A DNA stretch of 53,700 nt from CAYVWB01 sp964455395 (GTDB taxonomy: Bacteria; Desulfobacterota; Desulfovibrionia; Desulfovibrionales; Desulfovibrionaceae), in assembly GCA_964455395.1 (NCBI GenBank), contig CAYVWB010000025.1:1-53700 (forward strand), written 5' to 3'. Both the position numbers and the translations under genes were made by a program. The notes beneath the pieces were generated by a model. It was not told the DNA's origin, did no database searches, and saw only the letters and a list, made by a program, of their open reading frames with translations. This document shows, in pieces, positions 42,705 through 51,419 of this stretch; the first letter of the stretch is position 1, and each line of letters starts with the position of its first letter.

Positions 42705-42951
42705 AATCCGCCCCGAAACTTCCGGAGAACTGCACACGCGGGGGCCACCCCGGTCCCAGGAGATTTTTTCTCTAGGCTTTGACCCCCCGCCCCCGTTTGG
42801 GACACCGACAACATTCACTGGCACCGCACCACGCTGCCGCGAAGCCACCCTAAGAGCTGAAACGCCTTCTTGTGGCCCAAGTTATCCCAAGAAGGATTTT
42901 CGCCGCTTAGAATCGAACTGTGGGCGTTGGGCCTCCGGGACCGAACGAAAT

Positions 42952-42979
42952 AAGCCCACCGTCCGAAAACAGTGGGCTT
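42952..42979 (-). terminator. Possible terminator for the RHH gene
   Basis: AAGCCCAC (42952-42959) pairs with GTGGGCTT (42972-42979). On the minus strand the stem is followed by ATTTCG, a weak T-rich tail. It lies ~90 bases beyond the stop of the minus-strand RHH gene. Confidence 0.5.
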
Positions 42980-43030
42980 CCATGCCGTGCCCGGCCATGC
43001 CTCGCCTGGCCCTGCCATGCCTTGCCGCGC
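42980..43030. repeat. Degenerate CCATGCC short repeats
   Basis: Three copies of CCATGCC, followed by GTGCC, TCGCC or TTGCC, spaced 14 to 20 bases apart. Function unknown; they may have arisen by slippage. Confidence 0.4.
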
Positions 43031-43065
43031 CTCTCCGAAGAGCCTAGCCGTGAGTTTAACCCTCG

Positions 43066-43320
43066 TCAAGACGTTGGCCTGAAGACGCCATCCGCGTCGA
43101 TTTCCAGCGTTCGCGTCGCCCCAGGCTTGGCCTGTGGGGTCTCCGCAACGCATTGCAACAGCGCCCCAGCGATTACGTCAGACAGCGTTTGCCCTTCTCG
43201 CGCGAGCTGCTGAACGGCCTGCTGTGCTTCGGCATCTAGCGTGACGGTGACTTCTCGCGCCCCCGACTGCTTCAAGCGACGACGACGGTCGCGCTGTCTT
43301 TCTGCTCCGCTTTTCGCCAT
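43066..43320 (-). CDS. Ribbon-helix-helix regulator (84 aa)
   Basis: An 84-residue basic protein: an N-terminal Arg-rich arm (AERQRDRRRRLKQSG), then AREVTVTLDAEAQQAVQQLA and GQTLSDVIAGALLQC, the strand-helix-helix pattern of the MetJ/CopG/Arc class. Upstream are two copies of a 12-bp palindrome that overlap its promoter, so it very probably represses itself. No toxin gene follows, so an antitoxin role is unlikely. The ATG at 43320 has AGGAGGG in front; the frame stays open upstream to 43464 through the operators. Confidence 0.78.
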   Translation of the reverse strand: MAKSGAERQRDRRRRLKQSGAREVTVTLDAEAQQAVQQLAREGQTLSDVIAGALLQCVAETPQAKPGATRTLEIDADGVFRPTS

Positions 43321-43332
43321 GCATGCCCTCCT

Positions 43333-43382
43333 GTTACAAGTAACACCGGTTTCGCTTATATGTAGCTCGTTACTTGTAACAA
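43333..43382 (-). promoter_or_regulatory. Promoter and twin operators of the RHH gene
   Basis: GTTACAAGTAAC (43333-43344) and GTTACTTGTAAC (43369-43380) are near-palindromic and mutually inverted, centred 36 bases apart. On the minus strand TTGTTA (43382-43377) and TATAAG (43360-43355), 16 bases apart, make a promoter whose -35 lies inside one operator. The other operator lies just before the ribosome site. Confidence 0.75.
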
Positions 43383-43539
43383 TGCAAGGCTCGGATGCTG
43401 GAACAATTGGCCTCAACACGCGAAGTGGGCGATCCTGTCGCAAAGAAAACGTGTGGCTTGCCATCGTGAAACGGGGTCTTCCAAGGCGGAGCGAAGTATG
43501 ATCCTTAAAAAAATATAACGGGCCTTCTTTCCGAGGGGA

Positions 43540-43713
43540 TTACCGGTGCGCCTCGCGGATTTTCACCCTCAAGGAAGCGTCCTCAACAACCCGGCGGGAA
43601 GGTGGGCGATGGTTCCACGCATAAAAGCCGCTGGGGGAGACGCCCAGCATCGGGCAGAGCAAGGGGCAGAGCGTGGACACGGGGTATGCGGCCCGATTCG
43701 CCATCACGAACTC
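43540..43713 (-). pseudogene. IS3-family transposase OrfB, N-terminal remnant
   Basis: In the -1 frame relative to orfA the sequence reads HAQAFEFVMANRAAYPVSTL then CPMLGVSPSGFYAWNHRPPS and REAHR before a TAA at 43542-43540. This is the HTH_21 start of IS3-type OrfB. The catalytic integrase domain is missing. In intact elements it would be made as an OrfAB fusion by -1 frameshifting. Confidence 0.8.
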
Positions 43714-44030
43714 GAACGCCTGCGCGTGGACGAGTCGGTCTCCTTGGCGAACCAGGCCGCGGCTTTTGCCAGTATCTCCCGTTCCTCGCGCAATCGCTTG
43801 TTCTCGCGACGAAGCTTGCTGAGCTCTTCGCGCTCCGACGTCGTGAGCCCGTCCAGGTCCACTCTGGCGCGGCGTCCTTCATCAAGGTCGGCCTGACGGA
43901 CCCAATTGCGGATTGTTTGCCCAGACGGCTCGAACTCCTTGGCGAGGTCGTCAGGGTTTCTGCCTGAGCGGACAAGATCAATCATCTTGCTCCGAAATTC
44001 AGCCGGATACGGGGGGCGTGGTGTTGACAT
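43704..44030 (-). CDS. IS3-family transposase OrfA
   Basis: A 108-residue OrfA: a helix-turn-helix (PAEFRSKMIDLVRSGRNPDD; LAKEFEPSGQTIRNWVRQAD) followed by a leucine-zipper-like helix (EREELSKLRRENKRLREERE). The frame is intact, but the partner orfB is truncated. Alone it can only bind the ends or repress. Confidence 0.9.
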   Translation of the reverse strand: MSTPRPPYPAEFRSKMIDLVRSGRNPDDLAKEFEPSGQTIRNWVRQADLDEGRRARVDLDGLTTSEREELSKLRRENKRLREEREILAKAAAWFAKETDSSTRRRSSS

Positions 44031-44281
44031 CGTGAACTTCTCCTTCCCAAAGGATTACTTGTCCACGAAAGCGGGTCAACTCCAGTGCTGCTGGCGAGCG
44101 CCTAGTGGAGGGGTTCGCCAGAAATCCGGTGTTTCGGCTCACAATGGGGGCGAAAAGGCCGGATAAGGGTGAAAAGTGCAGAGAAGAGGCCTGCGACAGG
44201 CCCGAAAACATCCGAAGAGAAAGCGAATGTGCTCATTGACGGAAATGGGCAGAAGCCTCAAAAGACCACTGGAGGCTTCTC

Positions 44282-44698
44282 ATGGATATCATCACGAGCG
44301 AAGGGCGCAGTCGACTCATGGCTAAGATCAGAGGCAAGGATACGAGGCCCGAGATGGTCGTACGCCGACTTGTACATGGGTTGGGGTATCGCTATCGGCT
44401 GCATCGCAAGGATCTGCCAGGATCGCCTGACCTTGTTTTCCCAGGGAGGCGCAAAGCCATCTTCGTGCATGGCTGTTTTTGGCATCGTCATCCGGGTTGC
44501 AAGCTGGCATACATGCCTTCAACACGCCGCAATTTTTGGAAGTCAAAATTTGAAAATAACATTGAGAGAGACCGAAAATCTGTGAAGGCGCTCGAGGAGT
44601 TGGGGTGGGACATTCTTCTGGTCTGGGAATGTGAGACGCGAAATCCTGACTCCCTTCCTGAAAAATTGACCAAGTTTCTTGAGCAGAACCCCTCATGA
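44282..44698 (+). CDS. vsr: Very short patch repair endonuclease Vsr
   Basis: A 138-residue Vsr endonuclease that nicks next to T:G mismatches produced by deamination of 5-methylcytosine. Family signatures are RSRLMAKIRGKDTRPEMVVR, SPDLVFPGRRKAIFVHGCFW with metal Asp50 and His63, then HRHPGC and FWKSKFENNIERDRKS. GGAGG lies before the ATG. The stop overlaps the methyltransferase start by four bases (ATGA), the classic partnership with a Dcm-type enzyme. Confidence 0.95.
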   Translation: MDIITSEGRSRLMAKIRGKDTRPEMVVRRLVHGLGYRYRLHRKDLPGSPDLVFPGRRKAIFVHGCFWHRHPGCKLAYMPSTRRNFWKSKFENNIERDRKSVKALEELGWDILLVWECETRNPDSLPEKLTKFLEQNPS

Positions 44699-46167
44699 AG
44701 GGTGCAGAAGATACTATGTCAGCCTTTATTCTTAAAAAGTTTCAGCGGATACGGAGGGGAGGGACGCCTAAGGTCCTAGACCTTTTTTCAGGGTGTGGGG
44801 GGCTGTCATTGGGGTTTCATCGTGCCGGATTCGATATTTGGGGCGGCATCGAACAGGACCCGGAAGCCGCCGCTTCGCACGCCGTGAACTTCCATGGCGA
44901 GGATAAACCCTCTTCCCGCAAGGACATGACCAAGTTTGCCCGCGACATCCTGGAGGTGCAACCTGAAGAGCTGACTGCGTCCCAGGGGGGCTACGATCCT
45001 TCGATGGCAGTGGATATTCTTGTGGGTGGCCCACCTTGTCAGTCATATGCGCGCATCGGGCGGGCCAAGCTGCGAGAGGTATTCAACCATCCGCAGGCCT
45101 ATAGTATCGATCCGCGCAAGGACCTGTACCTGCGCTATCTCGAGTATGTGAAGGCCCTGCGGCCCCTTGCGATTCTCATGGAGAACGTGCCGGATGCTCT
45201 CAACTGTGGTGGGCACAACGTTGCCGAGGAAACCGCCGAGGTGCTGGACGAACTCGGTTACGTCTGCCGTTACACCCTCCTCAACGCCGTTCACTACGGA
45301 GTTCCTCAGACCAGAGAACGCATGTTCCTTCTGGCCTTTCATGGTTCTTTGGGCGTCGAGCCCATATTTCCGAAGCCGACGCACTACTGGGAGCTTCCTT
45401 CGGGCTACAAGCTGGTTCATCATACTGCTCTTCGTCCTTTGCAGCTCAACGGAAGAAACAGATATGTGCCTGCTCCAGAGGCTGATCCGAAACATCTGAG
45501 TCCCGCGATCACTACAGAAGAAGCATTGAAAGACCTGCCACCGATCATGGGCCACCTCTCGGGGGCCATCGGGCGGGGGCCGAGGAAACTTGATGAGGGA
45601 CTTCCCTACAAAAACAGCAACAAACCAAGTCCATACGCCTCAGACATGCGGAACTGGCCCGGATTTTTGGCTGGAAAGCTATTGACCGGCCACGTTATCC
45701 GATCTCTACCGCGTGACTACAAGCTGTTTCGACGCATGAAGCATGGCGACCAGTATCCCGAGGCCCATGCGTTGGCCGTCAGGCTCTTTGAATCATACGT
45801 TGAGCGCTGCCGTGGCACCAAGCGTCAAATAACTCCAGACAGCGAACGCTGGCATGAAGTGCGGGCCAGATTTGTTCCCCCCTATGATCCATTCAAGTTT
45901 CCAAACAAGTGGCGGAAGATGGCGTTTGACGAACCTGCGCGCACCGTAATGGCCCATCTGGGCAAGGACTCCTATTCCCACATCCACCCTGACAGCCGAC
46001 AGGCCAGAACCATTTCGGTACGCGAAGCAGCCCGACTGCAGTCATTTCCCGACGGATTCTTCCTTGCGGGAGCAATGAACGCCGCGTTCAGACAGATCGG
46101 AAATGCCGTTCCACCTTTGCTGGCGTGGAGAATAGCGGAACAGATTCGGCAGAGCCTCTCAATGTGA
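44695..46167 (+). CDS. dcm: C5-cytosine DNA methyltransferase
   Basis: A 490-residue C5-cytosine methyltransferase. Motif I is VLDLFSGCGGLSLGF; motif IV is GGPPCQSYARIG with the catalytic Cys at ~115; motif VI MENVPDAL; motif VIII QTRERMFLLAF; motifs IX/X RTISVREAARLQSFPDGF and FRQIGNAVPP. A ~150-residue target-recognition region lies between VIII and IX. Target sequence unknown. It is coupled to vsr and followed by the MutL-type operon, where related methyltransferases belong to the defence system. GC is lower than in the chromosome. Confidence 0.95.
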   Translation: MKGAEDTMSAFILKKFQRIRRGGTPKVLDLFSGCGGLSLGFHRAGFDIWGGIEQDPEAAASHAVNFHGEDKPSSRKDMTKFARDILEVQPEELTASQGGYDPSMAVDILVGGPPCQSYARIGRAKLREVFNHPQAYSIDPRKDLYLRYLEYVKALRPLAILMENVPDALNCGGHNVAEETAEVLDELGYVCRYTLLNAVHYGVPQTRERMFLLAFHGSLGVEPIFPKPTHYWELPSGYKLVHHTALRPLQLNGRNRYVPAPEADPKHLSPAITTEEALKDLPPIMGHLSGAIGRGPRKLDEGLPYKNSNKPSPYASDMRNWPGFLAGKLLTGHVIRSLPRDYKLFRRMKHGDQYPEAHALAVRLFESYVERCRGTKRQITPDSERWHEVRARFVPPYDPFKFPNKWRKMAFDEPARTVMAHLGKDSYSHIHPDSRQARTISVREAARLQSFPDGFFLAGAMNAAFRQIGNAVPPLLAWRIAEQIRQSLSM

Positions 46168-46192
46168 GCGATTTCACAGGCGGATGCAGGCA

Positions 46193-46221
46193 TTGCATTT
46201 TCTTGTGCCCAGGACTATATT
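46193..46221 (+). promoter_or_regulatory. Promoter of the MutL-Z1-DUF4420-AIPR operon
   Basis: TTGCAT (46193-46198) and TATATT (46216-46221), 17 bases apart, lie 33 bases before the ATG at 46255, in the only gap between the methyltransferase and the four overlapping defence genes. Confidence 0.6.
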
Positions 46222-46254
46222 GCGTGGCTGGTGTACCTGATACGGGGGGGAACA

Positions 46255-47736
46255 ATGGAAAAAAAAAAGACACAGCCGCGTGCAGCATCCCTTATCGAAT
46301 CCATGCGAGATCTTGGCTACTCACTTGAGACTGCTCTGGCCGATATCATTGACAACTCCATCGCTGCTTCTGCGAAGAGCGTTGATATTCATTTCGAGGC
46401 TGCTGGCGAGCCGTCCATCTGCATTGTTGATGATGGACATGGCATGTCCGAAGACGAGCTTTTCGAGGCCATGCGGCTTGGCTGTTTCAGCCCGATAGAA
46501 CAGCGCAGTTCCAATGATCTCGGGCGCTTCGGACTTGGCCTGAAAACGGCTTCTTTTTCCCAGTGCAGGCAGCTCACGGTTGTTTCCAAAAAAAACGGAA
46601 TCATTAGTGGGGCACGCTGGGACTTAGATGAAGTCGTTCGCGAAGATGAGTGGCTGCTGCAGATTCTGGATGATGAGGAGATTGAATCTACGGGCTGGTT
46701 CGACCGCCTGGACGGATCTGGAACTATAGTCATCTGGGAAAAACTGGACAGATTGACCGACCAGACCTCAGGAGCCAACCTCAAGGATCATCTTTACGAG
46801 AGCCTTGATGTGGCCAGAAAGCACCTTGCTCTCGTCTTCCATCGCTTTTTGCAGGGCGAAAAACCCTTTCATAAGATTGCGCTGCGCATCAACGAAGGAC
46901 CGGTTGAACCTTTCGATCCCTTCAACAGCAGACACCCAGCCACCCAGCACCTGACTGAAGAAGTACACAAAATCGAGGGCCACAAGGTCAGAATCCAGGC
47001 CTTCATTCTGCCCCACCACAAGAAGTGCGCCCGAACCGAATACGAACATCATGCTGGTGAGGGTGGATATTTAAGAAACCAGGGTTTCTATGTCTACCGC
47101 AATGGCCGTCTGATTATCCACAAAACTTGGTTTCGGATTGTGAAGCAGTCGCAGCTGACCCAGCTGGCCCGTGTGCGCGTGGACATGCCAAGTGGTCTCG
47201 ACCACCTCTGGAAGATCGATGTGCGCAAGGCCTCGGCCCAGCCGCCCTTTGCCGTGCGTGAGAAGCTCAAGCAGATCGTCGACCAGATCACGGGGGCATC
47301 AGGTCGGGTCTACACCTTCAAGGGAAAAAAACTTGTCGGCCCTAAGATAGATTCGCTGTGGATCAGAAAGGCGAAACACAATGAAATCGCATATGAGGTG
47401 AACAGGGACCATCCACTGCTCAAGCACTTCGCAACACAAATCGGGGTAGAGCATGCCCATCGATTCAATGCCGTGATCAAAGCCGTCGAGCAATGCTTCC
47501 CAGTCGATGCCTTTTTCGCCGATGCGGCTGGAAATGCCGAGGGTATGTGCTCTGGCGATATCCCCGAAGACATCCTGAAGGAACTGCTGGACATCGCTGT
47601 CGACAGTTTTCTCAGTCAGGGGCTCGAGGTGGATGCGATTCTTGAAATCCTCGCGAGAACTGACCCCTACCGAAATAATATGGAAACCGTCCAGGCACTG
47701 CTGGACAGGAGGGATGAGATCCAGAATGTCTGCTGA
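46255..47736 (+). CDS. MutL/MORC-like GHKL ATPase of the defence operon
   Basis: A 493-residue ATPase of the GHKL fold. The N-box is ALADIIDNSIAA (Asn34), followed by VDDGHGM (59-64) and the G2 motif GRFGLGLKTASFSQC. A transducer-like S5 domain follows (~190-330), then a helical C-terminal part. It lacks the endonuclease domain of MutL. It matches the MutL-homologue/MORC ATPases that occur in modification-linked defence cassettes, probably as an ATP-driven clamp. GGGGGG lies upstream of the ATG at 46255. It overlaps the Z1 gene by 11 bases. Confidence 0.9.
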   Translation: MEKKKTQPRAASLIESMRDLGYSLETALADIIDNSIAASAKSVDIHFEAAGEPSICIVDDGHGMSEDELFEAMRLGCFSPIEQRSSNDLGRFGLGLKTASFSQCRQLTVVSKKNGIISGARWDLDEVVREDEWLLQILDDEEIESTGWFDRLDGSGTIVIWEKLDRLTDQTSGANLKDHLYESLDVARKHLALVFHRFLQGEKPFHKIALRINEGPVEPFDPFNSRHPATQHLTEEVHKIEGHKVRIQAFILPHHKKCARTEYEHHAGEGGYLRNQGFYVYRNGRLIIHKTWFRIVKQSQLTQLARVRVDMPSGLDHLWKIDVRKASAQPPFAVREKLKQIVDQITGASGRVYTFKGKKLVGPKIDSLWIRKAKHNEIAYEVNRDHPLLKHFATQIGVEHAHRFNAVIKAVEQCFPVDAFFADAAGNAEGMCSGDIPEDILKELLDIAVDSFLSQGLEVDAILEILARTDPYRNNMETVQALLDRRDEIQNVC

Positions 47737-50425
47737 GATGCTGCGAGGCGCCGCCAGAGGGGTTCTTTACGAACTGAAGGCGGTAACCCCCGAAGTAATA
47801 AGAGAGACGCTGGCCAATTTCAGGAGGATCCCCGGATTCGAGGTAGGCGATGAAGAACTCGAGAATCTGGCAAGAGAGTTCGAGGGCAATCTGGATGTGA
47901 CAGTTTCAGCTGGCTGGGTCATCCAGGAGGATTTCGCTCCGTGGCTGGCCGATGCTCGTCAGGAAATCGATTTCTACTACTGGAACCGCTATCGCCATTT
48001 ACTGGCGCAGAAGAGCTTCCCCCCCCAAGTCATTGCCAAGATCGACGAGGTCACTGATCGCACGCTGGACCTGCTCGAGAATCCCAGCAAGGAAGGTGGA
48101 TGGAATCGCCGTGGAATGGTCGTCGGTCACGTCCAGTCCGGGAAGACGGCCAACTACACAGGCCTCATATGTAAAGCTGCCGATGCCGGCTACAAACTCA
48201 TCATAGTTATTGCCGGAATCCAGAACAGCCTGCGCAACCAGACCCAGGAACGTATCGACGAGGGCTTTGTCGGCAAGGACAGTTCGAGCATGGAAGCGAA
48301 CCGTGACAGTCGTTTCGTGGGTGTCGGCAACATAGACAGAAAGCACAAGCCATTCACCCTGACTACATGTGTCAAGGATTTCAATAAAGCTACGGCCTCA
48401 GCAGTAGGAATTCAATTACGTGACCTTAAAACTCCGACCATTCTGGTCATCAAGAAGAACACCAACACCCTCAATAACCTCATCAACTGGTTGAAGGAGC
48501 ACAACGTCTCGGGGGGGAGAATCAATTCTCCCATGCTGCTCATCGATGACGAAGCGGACAACGCGTCCATCGACATCTGCGCATCCCCAGACAAGGCGTC
48601 GAGAATCAATTCCCTGATCAGGGAGCTTCTCGAACTCTTCGAACGGCGCTGCTACGTGGGCTACACGGCCACTCCTTTCGCCAACATCTTCATTGACCCT
48701 GAAACAGTCAGCGATATGATCGGTGAAGACCTTTTCCCCAGGGACTTCATCGTCACTCTGGATGCACCTACCAATTACTTCGGCGCCAGCCGTGTCTTTC
48801 CTGAAGAAGAGGAAGGGGAGCATGTCAGGCACATCCAAGACAACGAAGACTTTCTGCCTTTGATCCATAAAATTGATCATGTCCTGGTCTCCATGCCCGA
48901 AAGCCTGAAGGAAGCCGTCAGGACGTTCATCCTTGCCAGAGCCATTCGCCTGCTGCGCGGTCATAAAGGCAGCCACAACTCGATGATGATCAACGCATCG
49001 CGCTTCATCTCGCTGCAGGGACAGATTCGTAACCATGTCCATGAGTATCTGTGGCGACTGGAGCAGAGGATTCGCTTCGAAGCCTCGAAATCACCCGAAA
49101 GAGCGCTGCAGAATGATCGTGTAGCCACCCTGCACCAGACCTGGGAGCGGGAGTTCAGCAATCTCGAATTCGACTGGCCGGCGGTGCAGTCCAGACTTCT
49201 CGAGTCCATCTCCCCTATCATGGTTATTGAGGTCAACAGCCGATCAGCAGGAGCTCTCAGCTATCGGGATCATGCGGATAACGGGCTGAATGTCATCGCC
49301 GTGGGCGGTTTTGGCCTCTCGCGCGGTCTGACCCTGGAGGGCCTTTCTGTCAGCTACTTTCTGCGAAATTCCATGATGTACGATACCCTCATGCAAATGG
49401 GCCGCTGGTTCGGCTATCGGTTTGGGTATGATGACCTGTGTCGGGTTTGGATGACCGAAGAAGCTGCTGGCTGGTATGAACATATTACAGGATCCCTGGA
49501 GGAGCTTCGCGATGAGATCCGAGAAATGGAACAAGTCAGGCTCAGGCCAATCGACTTCGGCCTCAAGGTACGCAGTCACCCGGATTCCCTTATCGTTACA
49601 GCCAGAAACAAGATGCGCAACGCCCAGCGGGTGACTGTCCAGATCGGCCTGTCCAACAGGTACATCGAGACACATACCATCTGGCGGAAGCCGGAAAAGG
49701 TAGAACACAATCGTCTGGCCATGGCGAGGCTAGTGCAGCGTATGGGGGGCAAGGCCACCTGTGATCCCGACAGAGAGCGCAGCCAAGACAATTATCTTTG
49801 GCGAAATGTGCCGGCCAAAATGGTTCTGGACTATCTGCTGGCCTTCGATAACCATTCCCTGAGCCTGAAAACCCAGATTGAGCCTGTACGGAACTACATT
49901 CTGGCGAGGCAGGAGGATGAACTGCCCTTTTGGGACGTAGTGCTCATCAACAAGGGCAGCATCGACGAACAGCCTTCCGACGGTCAGGAATACGTAGAGA
50001 GTGATCTGTTCGGATTTCCCGTCGTCTGCCCACGACGTCGAGCCGGCAAGAAGACCTGCAGCGAGTTCATCCAGATAGGCGCCAAACAGCGAGTCGCGAG
50101 CCGGCCGGTCGAACACATCGGCATGGATCCTGACTTGGTGAAGCAGATCAAACTCGATTTTCTTGCCTCTGAGGGCAACAGGGGCAGATCAGTTCCAGAC
50201 CTTGAATTTCGCAGCAGAAGAACCAAGCCGCTCCTTGTGCTGCATGTGCTGCGCATTGCCGGAGGGGATTTCGGCCATGTGGCCGATGGTGTGACAACAT
50301 GGGGCATCAGTTTTCCTGAATCGGAGCGTGAAGAGGAAACAGTAGGCTACGTGGTGAATACTACATGGTGGAATGAGCAGTTCCGCGCCGAGATGGACGA
50401 GGAGCTGGAGGATGTCGATGACTGA
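47726..50425 (+). CDS. Z1-domain SF2-like ATPase
   Basis: An 899-residue protein with an SF2-helicase-type core: motif I VGHVQSGKTANYTGLICKAA (Lys ~140), motif II LLIDDEADNASID, motif III GYTATPFANIF, then the Z1 domain proper (VIAVGGFGLSRGLTLEGLSV; MGRWFGYRFGYDDLCRVW). It is thought to translocate on, or remodel, DNA in the MutL-associated defence systems. The ATG at 47726 overlaps the previous gene by 11 bases, and the downstream gene begins before its stop. Confidence 0.93.
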   Translation: MSAEMLRGAARGVLYELKAVTPEVIRETLANFRRIPGFEVGDEELENLAREFEGNLDVTVSAGWVIQEDFAPWLADARQEIDFYYWNRYRHLLAQKSFPPQVIAKIDEVTDRTLDLLENPSKEGGWNRRGMVVGHVQSGKTANYTGLICKAADAGYKLIIVIAGIQNSLRNQTQERIDEGFVGKDSSSMEANRDSRFVGVGNIDRKHKPFTLTTCVKDFNKATASAVGIQLRDLKTPTILVIKKNTNTLNNLINWLKEHNVSGGRINSPMLLIDDEADNASIDICASPDKASRINSLIRELLELFERRCYVGYTATPFANIFIDPETVSDMIGEDLFPRDFIVTLDAPTNYFGASRVFPEEEEGEHVRHIQDNEDFLPLIHKIDHVLVSMPESLKEAVRTFILARAIRLLRGHKGSHNSMMINASRFISLQGQIRNHVHEYLWRLEQRIRFEASKSPERALQNDRVATLHQTWEREFSNLEFDWPAVQSRLLESISPIMVIEVNSRSAGALSYRDHADNGLNVIAVGGFGLSRGLTLEGLSVSYFLRNSMMYDTLMQMGRWFGYRFGYDDLCRVWMTEEAAGWYEHITGSLEELRDEIREMEQVRLRPIDFGLKVRSHPDSLIVTARNKMRNAQRVTVQIGLSNRYIETHTIWRKPEKVEHNRLAMARLVQRMGGKATCDPDRERSQDNYLWRNVPAKMVLDYLLAFDNHSLSLKTQIEPVRNYILARQEDELPFWDVVLINKGSIDEQPSDGQEYVESDLFGFPVVCPRRRAGKKTCSEFIQIGAKQRVASRPVEHIGMDPDLVKQIKLDFLASEGNRGRSVPDLEFRSRRTKPLLVLHVLRIAGGDFGHVADGVTTWGISFPESEREEETVGYVVNTTWWNEQFRAEMDEELEDVDD

Positions 50426-51419
50426 CAATCCCTGGACTCCCATAGCCAGACCGGCCGACCCAGCCAACTACAGCGTGCGGCGAACCGACCCGAGCCATCC
50501 CTTCGAGTTCTTCTGGGGGCGGGACTACCTGCAGCGATGTCTTCTCATCATGCAGTTCGACCAGTTCTCAAGAGACAGGCGACTGAGCCTGCCAGTGGTC
50601 AAGGGACTGGAGCTTACCGAGCATCTGATACCGGACACTGGCAGACAGCAGATTGTCCTTGCGCTTCGTGAACAGGTCAACAGTGATCTCTTCTTCCGCC
50701 TGTGCTGCGATCTGCTGGATGCCACGCGGCACTGTCCGGACGAATCAACCGCCCTGGGCACAACCATCAACCGGCTCTGGCGTTGGCAGCAGCTCATGAA
50801 ACAGGGGCGCACGGACAAACTCACCGAAGAGGAGCAGAAGGGACTCATCGGCGAACTCGTCTTTCTGCGGGATATCCTGCTGCCCCGCTTTGAACCGATG
50901 GAGGCCATCAGCTTCTGGCAAGGGCCGATAGGTGGTGAAGGAGAGAAAGATTTTTCAGTCTCGAATACGGCTGTCGAGATCAAGACCCGGGCGGGCACCT
51001 CCCCTGCCAGGGTCAGAATCAGCTCGGAGGGCCAGCTCGACACAGGTAATTACGCCCGCCTCTTTCTGGTAGTCCATGAGCTCAGCCGGTCATCAGGGGG
51101 GCAGCCCGACAGCTTCAGCCTGGATGACCTTGTGAAGCAAATGCGCGACACGCTCATGGGCAGGCAACCAGAATCCCTGGATCTCTTCGAAGGGCGGCTT
51201 ACCAGCTGGGGTTATTCCGATCTGCACGATTATGAAAAAGACCTTTTCCTGCTGCTTGGACAGAGCACCTTTGCCGTGGAGGATTCATTCCCCCGCTTGG
51301 TTCCGGGCTCACTGCCCGCTGGAGTCCGGGAACTGAACTATACGCTCGATCTGTCCGCCTGCCGGGATTTCGAAATTGAAGCAACATCTCTGGTGACTAT
51401 TCTGGAGGGTGCGTTGTGA
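50418..51419 (+). CDS. PD-(D/E)XK-type nuclease, DUF4420 family
   Basis: A 333-residue protein of the DUF4420 family. The restriction-endonuclease-like core is GLIGELVFLRDILLP, then WQGPIGGEGEKDFSVSNTAV and EIKTR, giving the D...ExK catalytic set. The C-terminal part is beta-rich. It probably cuts DNA when called by the Z1 and MutL-type proteins. The ATG at 50418 has GGAGG six bases before; an ATG at 50412 is an alternative. It overlaps the Z1 gene by eight bases and the AIPR gene by four. Confidence 0.88.
   Translation: MTDNPWTPIARPADPANYSVRRTDPSHPFEFFWGRDYLQRCLLIMQFDQFSRDRRLSLPVVKGLELTEHLIPDTGRQQIVLALREQVNSDLFFRLCCDLLDATRHCPDESTALGTTINRLWRWQQLMKQGRTDKLTEEEQKGLIGELVFLRDILLPRFEPMEAISFWQGPIGGEGEKDFSVSNTAVEIKTRAGTSPARVRISSEGQLDTGNYARLFLVVHELSRSSGGQPDSFSLDDLVKQMRDTLMGRQPESLDLFEGRLTSWGYSDLHDYEKDLFLLLGQSTFAVEDSFPRLVPGSLPAGVRELNYTLDLSACRDFEIEATSLVTILEGAL

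Larger units (their letters stand above)
42482..43065. other. Non-coding region between the iterons and the RHH gene
   Basis: No convincing gene is seen. It contains an isolated perfect palindrome (42683-42704), a terminator-like hairpin (42952-42979) and degenerate CCATGCC repeats (42980-43030), each listed separately, plus GC-rich inverted runs near 42537-42580. Confidence 0.5.
43540..44084 (-). mobile_element. IS3-family insertion sequence remnant
   Basis: The orfA side is complete and orfB is cut off after ~57 residues at 43540. The likely outer end is at 44084, where the minus strand begins TGGAGTTGACCCGC, similar in style to IS3-group terminal repeats. The other end and most of orfB (with the DDE core) are lost, so the copy cannot move by itself. 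Confidence 0.8.

Noticed and set aside
44169..44585. A 138-codon frame overlapping vsr in another frame
   Set aside because: Its body lies inside vsr, which has all catalytic motifs; only the first ~37 codons lie outside and show no family. It might be a relic of an older gene, but this cannot be supported.
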